From assembly GCA_027943245.1 (NCBI GenBank), contig JANDJZ010000161.1:28279-92278 (forward strand): a stretch of DNA of 64,000 bases, read 5' to 3'. Both the position numbers and the translations under genes were made by a program. This document shows, piece after piece, positions 56,306 to 64,000 of this stretch (position 1 is the first letter of the stretch; each line of letters opens with the position of its first letter). Under the pieces are notes generated by a model. The model did not search any database. It had not been told where the DNA came from and saw nothing but the letters and a program-made list of their open reading frames with translations. This stretch comes from Acanthamoeba sp. SK_2022b. Taxonomy: Eukaryota; Discosea; Longamoebia; Acanthamoebidae.

Positions 56306-57573
56306 ATGAAGAGGGTGGGAGGTCGCATCGGCTCCCCTTCCGGCAGAGCGCCGGAGAAGGCGGAGAAGGTGAGGCAGTTCATCATCTCGCGATCTACTGC
56401 CATCTCGCTCCTACGGACCCGGCATCGGCTGCTGGCTAAACGTCTGGCACATCGGGGACAAGCTTTGCAGGTGCCTGCCTCACCTTCTTGCCTCTTCTAA
56501 CTGCCGCTACGTTCGTATCGTGTTAATCCGAGCTGATTAAGAGGCGGCCTGCTTGTCCCGTTGGCAGACCACGCCTACGGTGGCATCGGCGCCGGTGGAC
56601 TTCCACAAGCGACAGCTGGACTTCACGTTCGATCCGACAACGCCGCTGCCCCGACCAGCCTGGAGGCAAGACAGCGCACTCTCTTGCTCCTCTCACTCAC
56701 GCGTGAGTGGGCACGTGGGGCCGACGGTTTGCTCACTCTCTCTCTCTCTCTCTCTTCGTCCAATGCGTGCAGTGGCCATGAGCTTTCGATGAGCGTGCTG
56801 CTGCAGGCCATGAAGGAGAACATCTCCTACGAAGTCTTCGTGTCTCAGCACGGCAACGTGTGGCCCTTTGCCTCGATTTGCGCTGCGTGGCAATGATTGT
56901 ATGCTCGACAGCTCACGGCTCTCTCCCTCTCTCCCTCTCTCTTTCTCTTTCTCTTTCTCTCTCGAGTAGACCGAGAAGCTGGCCTACAACCCGCTCCGAT
57001 TTTCGTCGGTGGACGGCTCGGTGTTCATGCTGAGCGAGGCCTGGGAGACCGCCGAGCGAGACATGAGCCAAGCTTCCTTAGCGGAGCTCATCGACCGCGC
57101 GGAACGCGACGACTACGCGTATGGGGAAAAGGCCCCAGGCGGCGGCGGCGACGGCGGCGACGAGGAATGGGGCTCCGCCGAAGAAGAGGCGCTGAAGCGA
57201 CACGCCAGGGAGGGCAAGATCCTCGAGGACTACGGCAAGGAGAACGAGTGCATCGGATCGCTGCTGTACATGTCCAACATGAAGGTTAGCCGTCGCGGCG
57301 CGAGTAGTGAGGCCTCGGTCGTGCCACTGAGTGACTGAATGCGTTGTGTGCGCGTTGTGTGCGCGTGGTAGATGCACCGGACCAAGGGCTACGCCACCAC
57401 GACGGACTTCTCCAAGGAGTTTGCCCGCGCGGCCGGCGTGAAGGAGGGCCACGTCACGCTCGACCTTTTCCTCGGCCTCGGGTGTGTGACATCTCCACTC
57501 CGTTCCACTGATCATTCGCCGCGACCAAGCTGTGCTCATTTGAACACAACACACACACAACACACACACACAC

Positions 57574-57638
<65 letters not shown>

Positions 57639-58286
57639 CACACACAGTTACGTATCGCAGGAGGCGCTCAACTTGGGCGCGGAGCGAGTCGTGGCGTTTG
57701 AGGTACAGAGCACGTTGCTTGCTTGCGCGCGCCACCAAAACCGCCTTCTTAAGGTGCTGGTGTTGTGGGGGAGGAGCAGAAATACCTCGCCGTGCAGAAC
57801 CTCGTGCGACGCAACCCGTGGAGCTTGGACATCGACGACCCGTCGCTCTCCCACCGCTTCACGCTGCAGACGCTCGACGTGCAGCGGGACAAGTCGCGGC
57901 CGCTCTTCCGCTTCTTCGAGGAGTACCGGCAAAAGGGCATCATGCCCTCGGCGTTCAACAGCGTCATCCTCGACCCGCCCAAGAAGAAGGTGATGCTCTA
58001 CGTCTACTCCAAATACTTCCTAGAGAACCTCGCAGGCACGCCGCCACGCCCCCCCCCCCTCTCTCCTCCCCCAATTCGTGGTCTCACGGTCGTTGGGTGG
58101 GGCGGTGGTGTAGAGTGGACGAAGAAGGGCGGCGTGGTGGCAGCCTACATGCCGCCGGGCGGGCTCTCGCCCAAGTTCGCCCAGTGCCGAGAGGAGCTGG
58201 TGCAGACATTCGAGGACACACGCAAGTTTGAGTTCATTGACTGTTGGGACGAGGAGAAGATGATTTGGCGCTTCCGGCGACGGTGA
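56306..58286 (+). CDS. SAM-dependent methyltransferase of the archaeal COG2521 type
   Basis: Predicted class I methyltransferase; target unknown. ATG 56306 opens MKRVGGRIGSPSGRAPEKAE, then TTPTVASAPVDFHKRQLDF, GHELSMSVLLQAMKENISYE and LAYNPLRFSSVDGSVFMLSE. The catalytic part begins MHRTKGYATTTDFSKEFARA, and motif I is VTLDLFLGLGYVSQEALNLG with a following acidic FE. Then come VRRNPWSLDIDDPSL and motif IV SVILDPPKK. After a short intron comes EWTKKGGVVAAYMPPGGLS, ending MIWRFRRR, stop 58284-58286. MHR.KG, the GLGY loop, NPWS and DPP in this order match archaeal COG2521 proteins. The N-terminal 150 residues are not seen in the archaeal form as I know it. Two introns appear to use GC donors (56666 and 58036). 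A strong GTGAGT overlaps the stop, so one more exon cannot be excluded. Confidence 0.75.
57544..57656. repeat. (CA)n microsatellite in methyltransferase intron
   Basis: Over 50 CA units with a few AACA interruptions, just upstream of the acceptor before the exon YVSQEALNLG. Confidence 0.95.
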
Positions 58287-58825
58287 GTCGCTCTGGACGC
58301 TCATGACATCACTTTGTTCGCTGCTACTTGCTATTGGCGCATGTCATCTCAAAAATGGTCGCACCATCCATAACACGCAATTAGTGGAGAGGAAACATCC
58401 AAAAAAGGGGTTGCAGAGCAACTGCGGCGTGGCAGATCAGATTTCAGAGGTCGAAGATAGGCATTCTGAAGTAGGACAATGTTGATCGGCTCCTTTCCAC
58501 CCAGACAGATGCCTGAGACATTCTGCACTGGACAACTGCTGGAGACCAGAGATATTGGCATGTCACACAGGAGGCTTTCTGTCCTTCTTGTTCCAGGTGA
58601 GACCTGGAGAAGGCGTGGTCGAGCACGTCTCTGAGGTAAGGCGTCAGATTTTGTATCTGTACGTGATGAAGACAATGCCACCGCAGCCTGCCCCAGCAAG
58701 TCTGCCCGCTGAAGGGGCAGAAAGCGGGTCGACAAATTTCCTCGAACACCGAAGCCCGGCTTCGGCGCACACGGCACAACATTCGGCCGCAGAATTGATT
58801 CCGACATACACATACACACAAATCA
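58287..58825. other. Intergenic gap
   Basis: About 540 bp between two plus-strand genes. Open frames on both strands (up to 161 codons on minus) have no motifs and mixed codon use; may be decayed repeat sequence. Includes the Tim17 promoter. Confidence 0.45.
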
Positions 58826-59726
58826 ATGGACGCCTTCAGAGATCCCTGCCCTTCCCGTATCGTCACAGACTGCGGCAGCGCCTTTGCCATGGGAGCAATC
58901 GGCGGCAGCCTTTGGCACGGTGTCATCATGGGCTGGCCTCAAGCGCCACGAGTACGTGAGCCATCGTGCATCAAATCTTACCGTTTCGTGCCATCTTTCA
59001 TGCTTTCACTCGCATCTCGCCAGTATAGTGGCCAATCTCAGCATTCCTCCGCCACTGAGATTTTCGAGGAATCGCTAAGATTTTGGTCTCCATCTGCAGG
59101 GGATGCGCATGTCCTCGGCCATTACTGCGCTCAAAACGAAGGCACCAAGCCTAGGCGGCAGCTTTGCCGTTTGGGGTGGCCTGTACTCGAGCTTCGATTG
59201 CACATTCGCTTATCTTCGAGGGAAGGAGGACTTCAAGAACTCGATTATGTCGGGTGCTGCCACTGGTGCGGTTCTCGCTGCGCGAAGTACGTCCATCTCC
59301 TTGACGTTGCCTGATTTTGTCATATCTCTTATGAATCTCATCAAATCTTGACGAATCGCAGCGGGATGGAAGGGATCTCTCAAGAGCGGTGTGGTGGGCG
59401 GTGGTTTGCTGGCTTTGATCGAGGGTATCGTCTTCGTGATCTCGCGACAGAGCCCAGGCCAGCAGCAGGACTTCGGCTACGCACCGCCACCTCCGCCCCT
59501 CGAGGACGTGCTCGACGTGGAGGAGAAGGGCGGCTTCTTCTCCAGCCTCTCTGGCCTCTTCGCAAAGAAGGAGGAATCGAAACCCTCCTTCGAGATGGAA
59601 GAGGAGATGGGCATGGACGAATTCGGGCTCGAGAAGGAGGAGGACTTTGGCGACATCTTCCAGCCACCGCCCTCCACGTCGTGGGGCGACGACAGCTGGA
59701 ACACAGAAGAGAAGGAGCACTCGTAA
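58826..59726 (+). CDS. Mitochondrial import translocase subunit Tim17
   Basis: Core of the TIM23 presequence translocase in the mitochondrial inner membrane. ATG 58826 opens [20 protein letters not shown], then [20 protein letters not shown]; the conserved Cys in REPCP-type context and the VDDCG-like VTDCG are present. An intron from a GTACGT donor joins [60 protein letters not shown] and, after another intron, [20 protein letters not shown]. These match the four-helix Tim17 core, including both cysteines of the intermembrane-space disulfide. The tail is a Pro-rich then acidic extension (about 85 residues, for example [19 protein letters not shown]) longer than in yeast or human. Stop 59724-59726. 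Confidence 0.95.
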
Positions 59727-60072
59727 ACACTCTTTCTCGCTCTCTCCCCTTCTACTTTTCCCTATCTCTTTTCCTCTCCTCCTCTTCTACTTCTACTTCA
59801 TTCATGCTCGACCACAAGGCCCTCCTTCATCATGGCTCTGTGGCGGGCAGAGGATCAGCAAAAAAACGAACAAAGGCTCCCTTGCCCACCATCCAACACC
59901 TTCTTCTACTTCCACTACATGACTAGTTCATGTTGTGCTACGCGAGGGATGTACATTACTTGACGTGTCTGTTCAAGGAGGTGATGTGGGTCCACAAACT
60001 ATTTGTGGTCTTCTTGGTCTTCTTCTGCGCCACTACTGCGGCCACTTTCCTTCTCTCTCTCTCGAGCGTTGT
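59727..60072. other. 3' intergenic gap between convergent genes
   Basis: About 350 bp, pyrimidine-rich, holding the 3' UTRs of Tim17 and the convergent minus-strand gene; no exon seen. Confidence 0.5.
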
Positions 60073-61548
60073 TCACTCGATTACCATGTTGCCGTTGTTG
60101 AGGATCGTCGTGAGGGTCTCCTTCAGGGCCGGGTTGAGGCCCTCCCCGGTCCAGAGCTCCGTGACCTTGAGCGATGAGCTCGTCAGGTCATTCATTTTTC
60201 TGTGTGGCCCACGCAGCGAGGGAGAGGGGGGGGGGGGTGAGACGACGACACGCACGCACACACAACGCACGCGTGCAAGAAGGGGGAGGAGGGAGAGTCA
60301 TGCACACCTATCGAAGACCATGACGAGCTCCCACCTGAACCAAAACTGCTTCTCGTCGGGCTTCACCGAGACTGCAGGCACAGGAGGCGAACGAGAGATG
60401 TGTGTGAGCCGAGGGAGGGGAGAGCGAGACGGGGGAGAAGAGCAGAAGCCCGCGGGACGCACCGAGCGGCAACTCCTTTCTCGTGTGCGTGATGGTGACC
60501 GCGTCGCGGTCGATCACGATGCGTATCTTCCAACCGTCTTGGCTCGTGTCGTCCTGCCGCAGCGTTCATGAACAAAAATATTATTATTATTATTATTATT
60601 TAAATATAAATAAATAATAAATAAGCAGCAGTACCTTGGTCATGACGTGCGATTTGGTGATTTCGGTTTTGAGGATGATGATGGGAATGAAGATCACGCT
60701 CTGATTGATCATCTTGAACACTCTCGCCGTCTTCGAGTCCTGTCCGATCGACTGTGTGCATGCGCGCGCGCGTTGATTGGTTGATTGTCGCGTGGGCGCA
60801 GTCGCGAATGGGTCGGTGAACGGGCGTTTTTTTTTTACCTTGGCGAACAGGGACCCGGTCATCAACTCCATGTCGCCCACGTAGTTCACCTCGACCATTT
60901 TGTGCAGCCTGCGCAATCAACCCCCCGAATCCATTGGCGAGCGCGGCGGTGAGTGGAGACCGCGTCACACGCATCAGTCACGCCCACGCCCCGGTTGCCG
61001 TCGTCGGTGAGCGGGCCGCACCCTTCCGTGATCTCCTCCAGCTTGGCCGCGTCCTCCATGCGCTGCGCCACCTGCGCGATGACCTGGCGCATGACCTCGA
61101 GCTGGCTCAGCTCCAGCTCCTCGGGCTTCTTCTCCTCGGCGCTCTTGAGGAAGTGCTCGGTCGACTTGAACAGGAGGCTGGCCGTCTCCGGGTCCTGTCG
61201 AGCGACGGCGCACGCCGATTGGACCGATCATGCGTGAGAGGGCGGCGCGAGCCAATCCCCGCTACTCCTCAGGAGGGGGAGGGAGGGGGAGAGCAAAGGC
61301 GAAGGCGTACGCGCAGGTCGCGCTGCGACACGCCGACGTTGTTGAGGAAGCGCAGCGTGGCGTGGTCGACGGAGGGCGGCGCGGTGATGGCGGCGAGGGC
61401 GAGCTGGAGCTCTTCCCGCTTCTTGCCGTGCTCCTCCAGGGCCGCCAGAAAGGCGGTGCTGTCGGTTCTCATGTTGAAGGCAAGCCCCGCGTACTCCTCC
61501 ACGCCGCCTGCGCATCCAGGCGTGTGAGGCCATCACTCACAATCGTCT

Positions 61549-61580
<32 letters not shown>

Positions 61581-62289
61581 TTACCGCCCAGCGACTGGAT
61601 GACAAAGTAGCGAGTCGAGTCGGACACGGTGAAGACCTGGGAGATGGGCACCGAGTACAGGAGGCGGTCGTCCTCGCGCACGTCCACAAAGGGCACGTGC
61701 GAGGTGCGCGTGGAGGAGGGGCTGGGCGCGTCGACAGCGATGGAGAGCGTCACGATCCGCCACTGGTCGACCCATGTCCGAGCCCTGCGCGTGTGGCGAC
61801 GGCAGCCGTCGTGAGCAGGAGGCCCACCGTGGGGTTACCCCGTGCGCGAGACAGCCAGGAGCTGGAACGAGGTACCTGAAGCGGTCCTCGTCATCTGGAA
61901 GATTGCTGTTCAGCCAGACCTCGAAGACCTCCTTGCGTGTCTCCTCTACGACGTTCTGCCTCGGCGACTTGATTTCAGGCTCGTTCACGATCACTTCTAT
62001 GCGCCTGATAAGGCCTGCAGCGGTGCACGCAGGCAGATTGGAAACGTAAAGTAAATACTTGTAATCGCAAACGTGAGCTCTACAATAAGGATTGGAGGGT
62101 TTTCGTACGCGGAAGGTCCTTGTAGACAGGCAGTTGTGTGATGGGCGTGCGCCAGAGGTGGAGCAGCTTTTCGTATAAACCAAATGAGGCTGTTCGCACG
62201 CCAGGAAGGAATGAAGGATCTGGGCGTGGCTTTTGATCATCTTTCGATTTACCCTTTTTCTTCGACTTTGCCTTGCGTTTCGAAAACAT
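60073..62289 (-). CDS. Unrecognised multi-exon protein with basic N-terminus
   Basis: I do not recognise this family. ATG 62289 opens a Lys-rich tail (MFSKRKAKSKKKGKSKDD), then TASFGLYEKLLHLWRTPITQ. A beta-rich region has GLIRRIEVIVNEPEIKSP, VFEVWLNSNLPDDEDRF, WRIVTLSIAVDAPSPSS, LLYSVPISQVFTVSDSTRYF and VIQSLGG. A helical region follows (FLAALEEHGKKREELQLALA, LRFLNNVGVSQRDLR, DPETASLLFKSTEHFLKSAE, then a coiled-coil-like MRQVIAQVAQRMEDAAKLEE). The C-terminus returns to beta strands: MVEVNYVGDMELMTGSLFAK, SVIFIPIIILKTEITKSHVM, DGWKIRIVIDRDAVTITHT, FWFRWELVMVFDR. It ends NNGNMVIE, stop 60075-60073. An in-frame ATG at 62433 could extend it. About 480 residues; no signal peptide or membrane span. 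Confidence 0.72.
60582..60601. repeat. (ATT)n tract
   Basis: Short ATT repeat in an intron of the unrecognised gene. Confidence 0.8.
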
Positions 62290-63056
62290 AGATGAGGTTG
62301 TGAGACAGAGGTCACGGCACACCTCTACTGCTTGTTTGGTCGTTGTTTTAATTTGAATAAAGGAAATAAAAGCAAAATGACTCAGAGGGTGGCCGGTTTT
62401 TTCCCTTTGTGCCCTGATCCTGCCCTTGTCCATTTACAAGTCACTTGTAAACCTCTCTAGAGGAGGTCACAAGAGGAAGTAAAGTGTTCAAATAGATGGA
62501 AGACCCCTTGTTGTCTGGCACAAGAACAACTTTACTTCCTCTTGTGACCTCCTCTAGAGAGGTGTGAGCTTGCTGGCTGGGGGCACTGTTGTGAGGAGGT
62601 TGGCAACCATCATGATGTTCATGGACAAGTACCACTTCAACACCTCTCACAAACAATTAGTTCATGCACATAAATCATAGAAAGGACAAACATCCTCCTT
62701 GCTTGTTATCAAACCCTCCCTTTACTTCATTTATTCTGGTCTTTCCCAACCAAGACATCACAACACCACATGTGCTCCTCAATAAGCAGCAGCAAAAGCA
62801 AAGACATTGTGATGCAGAGGAGTATGTTGAACACACCAGTCTAGGATTGATCAACAGATGGGCACAGTCTGCCATTCGCTTGATCCACAGCTATCGAGAA
62901 GAATGATGACCAACGGGAAAAGACCAGTTCAAAGAGCTCTTGGAGTTGCTGCCCACCGCACAATTAAGCAGAATTGTCTGTCGACAAAACAGTTTTATTT
63001 TAGTTTCAGTTGGTGTGTGCTCGCAACACTTGCCTCGAGGGTAGGGTGGCCAGCCG
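62290..63056. other. Intergenic gap containing a hairpin element
   Basis: About 770 bp between divergent genes, A/T-richer than exons. Contains the long inverted repeat at 62452-62562. No coding exon recognised. Holds the promoters of both flanking genes. Confidence 0.5.
62452..62562. mobile_element. 111-bp hairpin/foldback element with perfect 33-bp arms
   Basis: The left arm 62452-62484 (begins CCTCTCTAGAGGAGGTCACA) is matched base for base by the reverse complement at 62530-62562. The loop is 45 bp, and pairing continues imperfectly into it (TGTTC against TTGTTC). No ORF. May be a MITE, a foldback transposon remnant, or a structured RNA source; sequence is unrelated to the element at 11247. 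Confidence 0.6.
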
Positions 63057-64000
63057 ATGAATTTAAAAAAGAAGGTTCGGAGCGCGGTCTCCAAAGATCG
63101 CATCCGATTCAATGACAAGAAGCATAATCTCGATTTGTCCTACATCACCAACAACATCATCGGTACATCAATTAATTCAACAAGACTTGTTGGGCAATGT
63201 GCTTTTAAATTTTAGTGCCCATGGTATTTTAATTTATTATAGAATTTTAATATTTTTGTCTCTTTTAGCGATGGCCTTTCCGGCTACGGGAATCGAGGCC
63301 ACCTATCGAAATGACATCGATGAGGTTTCGCGTATGTTGCACACCTACCACAAGAACAACTACATGATCTGGAACCTCAGGTACTGCAGCCCTCTGCCAC
63401 CAGAGCACCTCCACCTTCTCTTTTATCCACACCAACGCGTGAACGCAACCGCAACGTGCAGCGGCCGCCTGTACGACTACGCCAAGTTCAACCACCAAGT
63501 GCTCAACTTTGGCTTTCCCGACCACCACTCGCCACCGCTCGACCTTCTGTTCCAGATCATCGTCTCCATGGACAACTGGCTCAGCGCCTCGCCCGAGCAC
63601 GTCGCCGTCATCCACTGCGTCGGCGGCAAAGGTCCAACCCGCCCTGTTCTTCGCGGCGATGCGTCAACGTGGTGCCTCATCCCACTTTCTCCCTCTCCCT
63701 CTCTCCCTCTCTCTTCTCCCGCTTCTGCAGGTCGCACGGGCACGGTGATCAGCTGCTACCTGATCTTCACCGGCTACTTTGCCGACCCGCAGGAGGCGCT
63801 GCTCCACTTTGCCTACATGAGGTCCATGAAGGAACGGGGCGTCACGCAGACCTCGCAGAAGCGGTTCTCTCCCGCTCTCCCCCCCCCCCATTGCAACCGT
63901 TCTCCACTCGCTCTGTCCCTCCCCTCCCCCCTGACCTCTCCTCTCGGTTCAGCTACGTTACCTATTTCCAGAACATTTTGCGCAACACGGTGCGGCCGCA
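63057..64000 (+). CDS. PTEN-family phosphatase, N-terminal part
   Basis: Dual-specificity/phosphoinositide phosphatase domain; the C2 domain would lie beyond the window. ATG 63057 opens MNLKKKVRSAVSKDRIRFND, resembling the PTEN basic N-terminus and its PIP2-binding region. Next come LDLSYITNNII, AMAFPATGIEATYRNDIDEV, YDYAKFNHQVLNFGFPDHHS and the P-loop IHCVGGKGRTGTVISCYLI, which is split by an intron within the Gly codon after K. The TI-loop/GVT motif is GVTQTSQKR, followed by YVTYFQNILRN at the edge. The catalytic Cys and Arg are present. Relative to PTEN's HCKAGKGRTG the first P-loop Lys is Val, while the second Lys is kept. The WPD loop is FPDHHSPPL. Introns are short; donor and acceptor phases agree throughout. 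Confidence 0.9.

Noticed and set aside
58349..58929. Minus-strand ORFs of 156-161 codons between the methyltransferase and Tim17
   Set aside because: Overlap the Tim17 5' exon antisense, have no motifs and use codons unlike neighbouring genes.
1..64000. CRISPR arrays, bacterial operons, phage or insertion-sequence genes
   Set aside because: No spaced direct repeats, no transposase or integrase motifs; gene structure is eukaryotic throughout.

Overview
The window is nuclear DNA of a unicellular eukaryote. Genes are split by many short introns (often about 60-150 bp, donor GTACGT or GTGAGT, acceptor CAG), exons are GC-rich with GC-ending codons, intergenic gaps are short, and introns are packed with (CA/TG)n tracts. 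The gene set (RhoBTB/RacA-like GTPase, PDR-type ABCG transporter, PTEN, Tim17, Q/H-rich homeodomain protein, DNMT1-like methylase, DUF4385, agmatine deiminase) points to an amoebozoan, most likely Acanthamoeba or a close relative. That assignment is inference from style and content; no database search was made.

Layout. 1-11 kb, all on the minus strand: the 5' part of a Gfo/Idh/MocA oxidoreductase, the bifunctional purine enzyme PurH/ATIC, a full-size ABCG transporter and a DinB-family gene with no visible first exon. 11-12 kb: repeat-rich gap with a 142-bp palindromic MITE-like element and an 8-bp minisatellite. 12-17.6 kb (+): a DNMT1-like cytosine-5 methyltransferase with three BAH domains. 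17.7-22.5 kb (-): a DUF7025/AAA+ ATPase and an RCC1-repeat protein. 23.6-27.5 kb (+): a homeobox gene and a peroxisomal enoyl-CoA isomerase. 28-31 kb: a small secreted protein, a small unknown gene and a DUF4385 gene. 30.9-36.5 kb (+): a CLU-like/BTB/E2-variant fusion. 37-38.3 kb: a TATA-driven low-complexity locus. 38.6-42.3 kb (-): a GPR1/FUN34/YaaH acetate transporter, a small ORF and agmatine deiminase. 42.5-45.4 kb (+): an AAAP amino-acid transporter. 45.6-54.9 kb: a small zinc-ribbon gene, a UBA-BTB-BACK-SPRY gene (+) and, convergent with it, a RhoBTB gene whose first BTB domain is interrupted by a U-box. 55-64 kb: mitochondrial uL30, an archaeal-type SAM methyltransferase, Tim17, an unrecognised multi-exon protein, a hairpin element with 33-bp perfect arms, and the 5' part of a PTEN-family phosphatase.

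The genes do not form one pathway. The theme worth following is ubiquitin and cullin-adaptor biology: three genes in 25 kb carry BTB domains, each combined with a different further module (inactive-looking E2 fold, SPRY plus UBA, Rho GTPase plus U-box). The RhoBTB/U-box and CLU-like/BTB/E2 proteins, together with the three-BAH DNA methylase, are the best candidates for something undescribed. Exon boundaries were worked out by hand from splice consensus and reading phase; most gene models are reliable in identity and approximate in detail.
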